This document shows positions 55,536-64,000 of a DNA stretch of 64,000 nt, piece by piece. Made by a program: the position numbers and the translations under genes. This DNA comes from Alectoria sarmentosa. Its lineage: Eukaryota; Ascomycota; Lecanoromycetes; Lecanorales; Parmeliaceae. The notes beneath the pieces were generated by a model. That model was not told the origin of the DNA and searched no databases. It saw only the letters and a program-made list of their open reading frames with translations. The stretch's first letter is position 1, and every line of letters starts with the position of its first letter. The stretch is taken from the NCBI GenBank assembly GCA_009733775.1, contig WOGZ01000049.1, forward strand, positions 62,001 through 126,000, read 5' to 3'.

Positions 55536-57861
55536 CTATACAGGCTGACTAGATTGTCGCCTGAGCTCCCACGAATTTGCAGACTGCTCAGATGAGACTT
55601 TGAAAACCGGCAAGATCCAATCCGGGTCGTCCTTTGAGTGCTCCGTTGACAGGGATGAGCTATCACTCGGAAGTCTTGTAAGCCCCTCATCGTGGACGCT
55701 TTCACCGATCGAGACGGCGGTATCATGTCCAGAGTTGACTTCATCGGGCTTCTCTCGCTGCTTCGTAACACGATAAGGCGACAGAAGGCGATGTTGGAAT
55801 CCACGCTCCATGCCGCCTATCGAAGAAAATCACCATCAGCATCGGGCCTGTAGGTCGCCCTGGAGCAGCTCATGAACTTACGGATTTCAAGGTGGAGGTA
55901 TTCACAAAGCGGCCCCACCCACACAGTTATAGCAACGATTTGTCCAAAACTCCAGGAATTTGAGTAGCCTCCAATCTGTCCAAACCATCTCAAATCGCGC
56001 AAAAAGATCGCGAACCAGTAGATGTAGGCGATGAAGACTGTAGCATGGACGGAAGCTTTGCAAACCTTTTTGCGAGTCTCCGAACCGGCCAAGCGTTGAG
56101 CCAAGTGTTGGATCAGACTATCCACCTCCGCCTTCATGGTGATGTAAGTTCCATTTTCTCTCACTGCATTGGGCATGGCCGTCCTAGTCCATATCCAAAG
56201 CTTCTCTGATGTCTTGGTGGTGAGATGGCAAACGCTTGATCTCTGAAGTAACCTCAAAGACGCGGCGGCTACAAGAGCAGGGATCCAGATGTATGATGCC
56301 ATTGTGTCTTTGACCTGAGGGGTGAGATGTGGACGCCGCGTGATCCATGACAGCCTGCAAGCATCCCCGACGAGGAACGCAAGAACGACAAGGCATCATC
56401 CCAGCATCTGCACTGCTCCATTGCTGATGTTAATTGATGATCCAGTGCCGAAATACCACCCTTCGTCTTGCTGACTGTCACCAAGAACTCCGCCTCCAAC
56501 GGCTGTAAGGCAGTAGATCATAGGATTCATCGATGCGCAACTGTTTGGGCCACCGGTTTTAGCTAGCAATTGAAAGCTCTCGAGGTCAACCTGCGCAGGG
56601 TGGAACTCGCCAGTCGTAACAAGAGTCACCGTGGAAACCGCGACCGTTATGATAGATAAGATGAGGAGATACCACGAGACCTTACGCACTCTATGCAGAG
56701 TGAACAAGGTAAATGTTATCGGGAGATATCCGCTGATGGAAGCGATTTTGATGAAGACGTAAGTGTTGTACAATTCCTGTAAATTGGTCGGGTCGAGACC
56801 ACCTTTGTAGATGACCCTGAGGGCTGCGGAATTGATTGCCAGCATCAAAAACACTGCGCCTTCTGGAAATCTGTCAATGCTGAAGTCAAACTCCCCAGGC
56901 GTTTATCTTTCCGTTCGTTGCAGGCCTTTCTGGCTTTGTCCTTCGCTTTCTTGTATTCAGACCGCGTGGCGAAAATCAGCAAGCGTAGAAAAGAGCATAC
57001 ATAGAGGAGATCGAGATCCCAGAACATCATTGAAAAATATGCGAGAAGAGCAATGCCAGACTGTATTGAGTAAGACCAGTAGACCTAGCTCGAAGTCAGT
57101 ATCAGTTCTTGCAACCGCCATGCGTAAGAGGTGTACCCCGACCCCCCCAATGTCTGGGTCTGCTGGAGCAGAGATTTGACTGCAGATCCCTGACGCATTT
57201 GCGTAGGCAGAAATCCAGTACTCATTCTGCAGGTTAAATATTTCGATCGTATCGGTAGAATTCTCGGAGATTCCACCGTCACCACCGTCGCCATACTCTT
57301 GAGAGACCCAATCTGGACATCCTTCAAGGCTTTCGCAATAGTCCCAGAAGCATAACGGAATAGTACTCAAGATGGCGTTCGATGAAGACGAGTTCAGAAA
57401 GTATGCTTCGATTCCTAGCTCGCTAGCCCAAAACTCAGTGTCCGCAGAAAGCTGTTCCCGTGCATAAAGGTCCGAAATCAGTGGGTATATCAAGCAGTTG
57501 TGAGTGTTAGTAAGGTTCGCAAAGACAATGCCTGGATCAAGGCAGGCAGCTGTGCAATTGGGCCGACCGTCCTTCGCTGGACATGAGCTGGAGAAATGAA
57601 AGGCCAGTCATAAGGAGGTCCGTTGTAGTAGTCAGCGCTGTTTGAGAGAGCATCCTGCAAGCCGAAAACGGAGCCATTGAACGTAACGTTTGAGAACGTG
57701 ATTTGAGTGGGTAGCACTACAGTGCTCTCAATCTCGAAAGAGTAATTGAAGGTCAACGCCATAAATGATCTAGATTTGATAAACAGAAGAGGATCATGGT
57801 ATAATAGAAATGAACTGGAAAAATAAATGTTATGAGGAAGTGACCAGCTCACATGCTGCAC
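55536..57861 (-). pseudogene. Multi-exon membrane-protein gene with an apparent frameshift
   Basis: A filamentous-fungal integral-membrane family of unknown function. Segments in order: a 5' part near 57861-57690 (start uncertain); a cysteine-rich extracellular part CTAACLDPGIVFANLTNTHN, CLIYPLISDLYAREQLSADT; WNLQNEYWISAYANASGICS-type loop; then across an intron (GTACAC..GAGCTAG, about 57065-57135) VYWSYSIQSGIALLAYFSMM and the helix to ALTDFQKAQC. There the frame breaks in a run of five T (minus strand, about 56846-56850); one more T would continue as FLMLAINSAALRVIY. Next are ASISGYLPITFTLFTLHRVR and several membrane helices, an in-frame TGA at 56396 (intron or stop), SYIWIPALVAAASLRLL, and a soluble tail joined across 55812..55877. 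Could be a pseudogene or an assembly error. Confidence 0.6.
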
Positions 57862-58469
57862 TGCCGATGCGCGTAAGTGCTATGCGACACGTCAGAACTT
57901 CTGAATCAGAATTTAAGACTGGTCTTACACCCTTGTTTCATGAAGGCTTCCATTCGCATTGACTGAGAGTCAGAATGAAGGAGCGAGAGTGGGCCAGTCT
58001 ACCTATCCGCCATCATGGAGATCACATTCTGCAAGCCCCCAAGTCTGCTAGGACATGCATAGATCCTTTGTCCCAGCACTATACTTCCAAGCTGTCGGAC
58101 ATTCTCAGATCGATACAGCCTAGTCGTGGTGGTGGTGGGAGGTGGCAGTGAAGAATCGAGAAGACAGTGCAGGTCAAATTCAGAGTAGAGCGATCGACTG
58201 CTGGTTTTTACACTTACTCAGCCCCACGGCCTAGTGTACAAGGTACGCAATGTTTTCCATAGCTCAAGGAGCCATCCGTCACCAACATAGTTAACAGGCG
58301 TGGTCTTATCAAGTCATCAAAAGAGCGACTTCTTCTTCAATTCCTCTCCAAAGAGCAACCGTGTAACAAATTTTTTCAAAATCCCTTCTCAATAGGTATA
58401 GGAAGATACCGGTACATTGCCTTCTCCTTGCCCATCTTCTTTCGATGTTTTGCCGTTGATGTTTCCCTT
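57862..58469. other. Intergenic stretch
   Basis: Upstream region of the membrane-protein gene; GGTGGTGGTGGGAGGTGG string at about 58127-58146. No gene. Confidence 0.45.
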
Positions 58470-58607
58470 TCACAAATCGAGCAGATCCTCGTTGTGTAGT
58501 CGTAGCTCTCTTTCTGCAATCTTCCTCAACCACCCCAGCTTCTTTCCCACCCTCTCAAACTCTCTTGGAAATGCCCGCTCGTTGGCCTCTCGTAGGTAGT
58601 CAGTCAG
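58470..58607 (-). CDS. Possible terminal exon of an unplaced small gene
   Basis: A minus frame starts after a good acceptor (ATAACGCAG) and runs 45 codons to TGA: LTDYLREANERAFPREFERV, then GKKLGWLRKIAERELRLHNE and DLLDL. Charge pattern and heptad-like spacing look like real coding sequence. A GTAAGG donor at 58697 would give a 90-base intron, with an upstream exon frame (GLTWVPVISNLARRC) that lacks a start. The plus strand here gives only Ser-rich frames. Unproven. Confidence 0.3.
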   Translation of the reverse strand: MTDYLREANERAFPREFERVGKKLGWLRKIAERELRLHNEDLLDL

Positions 58608-58697
58608 CTGCGTTATCGTAAGTCAAATCACACCCTTTCCGCGATGTCTGGGTCTAGCAATCGCACTCGGCCTCTCTATTCGAATTCTATGCCTTAC

Positions 58698-59312
58698 GGT
58701 CAGGCGAGACCGCCTGCATCGCCTAGCAAGATTGGAGATGACCGGAACCCAAGTTAAACCTGAGTCTTCTTTATCTTCCCGTAAATATTGATCTCATTGT
58801 CTCTGAAATTCTATCATTGTATCGGGACCGGACCAGTTACAGGTCGTCCTTCGTCTTCTCTAGTATAGGGGATAATACATACAGACGAGCATCCTCGTAG
58901 GGTGGCAGATCAAGCCGAGTACCATTTCTTGCTGAACGAGATATGAAAACCCCATTGACTGGCAAGAACTTTTTGATTCTTGACGTGCTCCCTGAGTCCA
59001 GAACAGACCCGGGGAGAAGTGAAAGGTGTGAAATGTATGAATGCTCTGTTAGCGCTGACTCATTTGCCCCTCATGGGAGGTGTGGTATAGAATTCCTCCC
59101 CGGCGTTCGCGTCAGACGACGAGGCCAACCTGTGCGCTTTGCAAATTTTGCCTCGTTCGATAACGTCAATCTTCTTTCTTTGTTTTTGCGACTCTGCTGC
59201 TGTTGCTCTTCTACTTTGCAAATATGCGGGCGTAGTTCAAGGAAAGCTGACCATATGAGCGTCGCTGTGAGGGATCTTATCTTACATGCTCCATCATAGC
59301 CAAATTGGGGCG
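58698..59312. other. Intergenic stretch downstream of OSH3
   Basis: No supported gene. A 37-codon plus frame from an ATG at about 58644 (MSGSSNRTRPLYSNSMPYGQ..) is low-complexity and too short to call. Confidence 0.4.
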
Positions 59313-62300
59313 TCACAAATCGAAGATCTTCTCCACTTCTTCCCACTCGCTTTTGCTTCGCTTCTCCCAATAATTGTCCTGCCCAGCCTTTGTAACCCAC
59401 ACCTCCTCTCCACTCCCATCGCCGCCCTCGACCTTTTCAAACCATCTGGGCGTCCAAGAACTACCCTCATCCTCTAGCATTTTCCTCCTCTTTCTCTGCG
59501 CTTCTTCCAGCTTCCCCTTCAGCACCTCAGCTTCATCGAAGTCACCGTCTTCAGCTGCACGCTGATCCGGTCGGAGTCTGCTATCAGTAGGTGGCAACTT
59601 TCCCTTTTCAATGGGTGTGATCTCGTTGAGAGATGCAGCGAAAGTGGTGAAACCGTAGCGTTTTGCGGCATCCGGAACGAGTTCAGCAACACTCCAGATT
59701 GGAGGTTCATTCGCCCTAGAGTTACCATTCTCTGTGGCGGTCAGGGAAGAAGTCCACCTCCCCACCAAGCCGAGCGGTTCTTCGTCGCCATATGAATCGT
59801 AGGTCTGGACAGCGACATCTTCACTGCGCCCGGAGAACATGCCCTTGGCTTTGAAAGTAACGACTGCTTTCTCCCCTGTGGCTTCGTTGACAACGGTCAT
59901 GTTTCCGACAGGCTCAACATATTTCTCGCCTGCAATGATGTTGCGAAGAAAGCTCGATCCAGGGGTCCAGCTGAATCTGTCGCCCGTTGAATGCAAGATG
60001 ACACGGGTTTTGCCCTCTGTGATCAGCTCTGCCGATTTGCCCCAGAATTTTTGGGTGGGTGAAGGGGACTGAGTGAGCGTCCAATGTTCACTCTCGGCTT
60101 GGTAGGCCAAGTGCACAGGGCGATGAGAGATCTTTTCTGCGAGAAACCGCAATCCGCGATCTTCGCGTACTAGCTCAAAAGTTTCACCAAGCATAGGGTT
60201 GAAGGGTTTGCGGATGGCACGTTCTTTGACGCGGATGCTGGAGAGATTAGACACGGCGAAAGCAGTTACGTAGATCAGACGTTCGATACTCGATCTAGGC
60301 TTGTTTGCAGCATCGTCCAGGAGAGCAGAGTACTCGACGACTTCAGCGAAGCGTTGAAGAGCGGATATTGGCTCATTTGCAGTGACTGGCATTGATATTG
60401 TGGAAAGGTCTTTGCCAACATTTTTGCGCATGAATGAGACGAGGCTGGGTGGAGTGCCAGTAGGAGCATTCACGGCGATTCTGCGCTTGACCCACTGCGC
60501 TGGTAAAGGTGCCAGAGACTTTGGTTTTGGAGGGAACGCTGGTGTAGATTTCCCCGGTTCTGCGCTGAGCTGGCCTGTGATGGTAGGCTCATCAACGTCG
60601 CTGGCAGAGGCCGAGTCTTCGTCCGTCGCAAAACCACGGTCCGCCTCTTCGCCTTCCTCTTCAGTCTCATGGTGGATATCCAGTAATTGTGAATTATTAT
60701 TTCCTCCTTCGGCATCGAAGAACTCATCATCCCCTTGTGTGTCTATGCTCTGTCGAGAGGTGGTAGGAGGCATCACTGGCATACGGCGCTGCTTGTTCTC
60801 TGCAATGAGACGACCAAAATTCGCCACAATCGAGTCAAGATCGCGGAGAAGTGATAAACATCGGTCATGCAGACTTTCCTCTTCAGGATGACTCTGTAGG
60901 GTTTTCCCAAAAGAAGACGTTCTGATTGGAGTCGGAGGAGTTGCTCTTACTGACTGTATCGACGCCGTTGCCGACACACTTCGGTACATTCCTGGCATTG
61001 ACCTATCAGTAGTCGGCTTGCGCTTCCAGAACGGCCTCCGGTCGCCCTCGGCAAAGTATCCACTTGGCAAGCTCTGCTCGGCGGGGCTTCCACTAGTACT
61101 CGACGCTGCAGAGATTGGAGCGGAGTCTACTCGATTGAGTGCTGGATCGATAGGCGTATGTACTTGCGTCTGAGGCAGGTACTTCGGATCCGTATCTATG
61201 GCCAATGATTTCGCTACGTCTCGCGATCCTCTTACTTTAGCCACCAGATCTTCAACCTTCGCCCAATCTCGTTCTTCCTCTGGATTGGTGCGCACAGCTG
61301 ATATACTCCTCCCATGCGTATCTGTTCGTGTTGCAGAAGCAGGCGTGGTGGGACTTGCACATGATCTTGCAAGCTCTAGGGCCCGTTTCCACGCGTCGAA
61401 GTCCCTCTGATTAGCAGCCTTGAGGTGCCATATTTCAGCCCCTGAATCGATACTAATTTGTCTGGTCTTGGCATTTGCTCCTATTGCAGCCATAGACAAC
61501 GGCGCTACCCCTCTCACTGCCTGTGTTCTGCGGTTCTGATAGTAGGAGAGAGTGGAAGATGTGTAGTCAAGAGAGAAAAATCTGCGTGCCCAACCCTGGT
61601 TCTTCTTGCGACGTTTTTTCTGCAATACTCCAGTGAAGAAGTTCGAGCCCGACATATGTTCGCTTTCTCCCTGACTTTTGTTCTTACACTCGTCTGAACA
61701 TCTCTGGGTTGCTGAATTGGAGGGGCCTACCTGCACCGCAGAATCCGAGGACTCGCGCTTCATATGTGCCTTCCTACCATTCAAGGTGTCTTTCATACTT
61801 GTCACACTCTCGGCAGATCCTCCTTGTATGTGATGCATGTGGTGATTCGATTGTGGAGGAGAACCGGTCGGGTATGTCAACAAGACGAAAGTTGCCGACT
61901 TGGCGAATGATTTGGCAAAGGTATTGTCGAAGACCAGAGCGTACATGCCCCCTTCGTTCTCGGCTACATCATATGTCCCTGTCGATACTCTATTCGCTTC
62001 GCATGTTCCGTACCAGGACACTTGCTTGAGTCCTATACTCTTCAGCTTTTCAGTCGCGGTAGACGATGCGTTCTTTGACGAATGGGATTCCTGAGGCGCA
62101 TCTTCGGGGCGAACGTTTGGGGTGATCGGTGGCTCGAAGGTAGATGATGGCAGGTTCGGGGTAGGGGCCTGACCGGAGCCAGGGTGCTTGAAGATGCCGA
62201 AATTGATGGATTTCTTGTCTGGCCGGATGCTCCAGGATATTGTATGCTCAGCTTTGACATTAACCCAGCGGACAAGGTAAGACTTTATTGATGATAATTA

Positions 62301-62373
62301 GTAGACAGAAGAGGTATCTGTCCAACGTCGTTCTCACCTTGCTATGTATCTCGAGCTGCTCCATACCCGCCAT
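59313..62373 (-). CDS. OSH3: Oxysterol-binding protein homologue, Osh3 type (GOLD-PH-FFAT-ORD), 1001 aa
   Basis: Lipid-transfer/signalling protein at ER-plasma membrane contacts. Exons 62373..62338 and 62282..59313; intron 62283..62337 (GTGAGA..ATAAAG) puts MAGMEQLEIHSK before SYLVRWVNVKAEHTISWSIR. Domains: N-terminal GOLD (residues 13-155; FGIFKHPGSGQAP, YALVFDNTFAKSFAKSATFV); PH (229-325; SNFFTGVLQKKRRKKNQGWA, ALELAR); a FFAT motif EFFDAEG (about 533) for binding ER VAP/Scs2; and the C-terminal ORD (610-980; NVGKDLSTISMPVTANEPIS, KPFNPMLGETFELVREDRGL). The OSBP fingerprint reads EKISHRPVHLAYQ rather than EQVSHHPP, as in Osh3 proteins, which bind PI4P and not sterol. Promoter lies to the right. 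Confidence 0.93.
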
Positions 62374-64000
62374 GGTGGCTTTTCTTTCCAAAGAGAGGTT
62401 TCGATCATATGGCCAGGGCAGGTATGGAGTTCCCCAATAGGTGGGAGCTGGCTTGAGACAATTATGATATGACTGACGTCAGGAGCAGAAATCCGGATTG
62501 GTATCAGTGTCCTCCAGAGTAAACAAGGACATGTTCGCACCTCGGCAGCTGATAATAATTCGTATGCCAAGCCTGCATATTTAGGTACCTAGGAAACTAA
62601 GTAAATCGGCTTTTTCTAAACTCCGACCGACATCTTCCGACATGCCAGGGAAATTCAAGCTTATGCAAGTCATATTCGGGTTTCAAATTCCACGCTATCT
62701 GCTATTGAAGCATTGAAGCATGGGTGCAAGGGAATTTCATCTCAGTCTGTCTCCAATCTTTCTTTACCTGTCTAATGTCGCTTTACCTGTCCAATGTGGA
62801 AGCAGCCAGCTATGTAACATACTGTTGTACAAATTGCAACACAACAACGAGCGACGATGGAGACATTCACTTTCTCCCAGGAACAGCCTGGTCCTAGCTA
62901 GAAAAAAAAAGTTGCGTAGACGTAGGAGCGAGTATGTCCGCAAAGAATCTAGAGGTGGAGAGGAGTTTTTCTAACCGATAACGTACCCATAGAAGCAAGA
63001 TATGCAGCCTTAGTAGAGGCACTAACCCATTTGAGCGTTGACGTTCTTATCTCACCTTCTACTGTTGTACGGAAGTACAGTGGCTGCATTCGGATCAGAG
63101 TGGGATGAAATCGCAGAATCTAGGAGAACAATCTAACGTGAACAACCTGCATCCCCGAGTATGACCTGTTGCGGGAACAGATTGCGGAGCGGAATAACTA
63201 GTAGCCGAGTAGTCTCAATAGTAGTAAATTATGACTATGACTATGGTAATGATCGTGTCTAAACAGCATAAAGAGAAAAGCATGGAGGCGGCCATGATCC
63301 AGTCTATATAGGACAAAGGGGCCCCGAAATCGGACCCAGACAATTATCGAATTCCTATGGATTCCATACCGAAAAGTGACGAACTCAGGGGTACTACTCT
63401 CATGATCATTTGCCGGACTCACATGATCCACATGAGTCCTCCATATATCCGATATAAGCGAGTCTATTACCTAATGAGTGGGTTCAAACAACATGACCGC
63501 CCCAAACAGCGAATGCGACAACATGTATGCCTCCTTCACGACACCAGCCCCTCATATAGTGTGAGAGCGATGTCAAGGACCTGGAAGAGGCAATCATCCA
63601 TCTCCGTGGACCTCAAAAACCCGCCCTTTTGAGATTGATTTGAATTCAAAAGCGAGAAAGAAGCATCGTCGAGGACGTGTAGGTGTACTCTATAACTGAT
63701 CCATCCCTCAAGCAAGTTGAAACGATCGTAGTCTACGAGTCATTTGCTTTGCTGCGCGCCTGCTGCCTCTGGCTCAGCTGAATTTACCCTCAATGGATGG
63801 TGGAAGGGGAATGGTGGTGGATGGCGTTTAAATGCAGATTGCTTAGCGCGACTTTTATTGCATTTTCGGAAAGAGGTCACATCTTGCTTGGCAATCTATA
63901 AAGGTTCAGATGTATTGGCATGACTGCACATAAGATGTGCTCACGACGACCCTGATATAATACGGTTTTTACGAAACAATTTTTTTAGGCCATTACAATA
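62374..64000. other. Gene-poor right end of window
   Basis: About 1.6 kb. It contains the OSH3 promoter. Frames at 62720..62974, 63198..63431 and 63357..63632 have no domain and no splice partners. I see no RNA gene. The last 100 bases may belong to a promoter of a gene beyond the window. Confidence 0.5.

Overview
The window reads as a gene-dense chromosomal segment of a filamentous ascomycete (Pezizomycotina). The evidence is short spliceosomal introns (mostly 49-90 bases, GT..AG, with CTGAC/CTAAC-like branch sites), eukaryotic housekeeping genes, F-box proteins, a GPI-anchored wall protein and membrane-protein families that I recognise only from filamentous fungi. A dothideomycete is my best guess, at low confidence. 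There is no rRNA, tRNA, CRISPR array, intact transposon, plasmid or viral gene that I can support.

Left part (1-16.8 kb): the 3' part of mitoribosomal protein mS35; a CCCH zinc-finger protein; an eight-exon dihydroorotase (pyrimidine synthesis); the mitochondrial rRNA ribose methyltransferase MRM1 diverging from proteasome subunit alpha-1; a small unknown protein; a cysteine-rich putative zinc-binding protein; a dysferlin-domain (Pex23/24-type) protein diverging from a small membrane-anchored coiled-coil protein; and a small coiled-coil protein.

Middle (17.8-45.6 kb): an F-box/zinc protein, NADP-isocitrate dehydrogenase, the coactivator MBF1, a large DUF1365 protein, the replication licensing factor Cdt1, an F-box-like protein, several lineage-type unknowns, trifunctional C1-tetrahydrofolate synthase diverging from eIF3 subunit i, a secreted CAP-domain protein, and a C2H2 zinc-finger protein with a proline-rich repeat tail. 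The isocitrate dehydrogenase and the C1-THF synthase each have an in-frame internal ATG behind a presequence-like leader. One gene could therefore supply mitochondrial and cytosolic enzyme for NADPH and one-carbon metabolism.

Right part (45.6-64 kb): a ten-exon polytopic membrane protein with a GC-AG intron and two microexons; a GPI-anchored repeat protein; a gene-poor stretch with an ankyrin-repeat relic; a membrane-protein gene broken by an apparent one-base frameshift; and a long Osh3-type oxysterol-binding protein.

The most unusual observation is in the dihydroorotase gene. Two of its introns have almost the same length (153 and 152 bases) and share a hairpin-forming core at the same distance from their splice sites. 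This suggests copied, introner-like introns. Nothing here looks like a wholly new multi-gene system.
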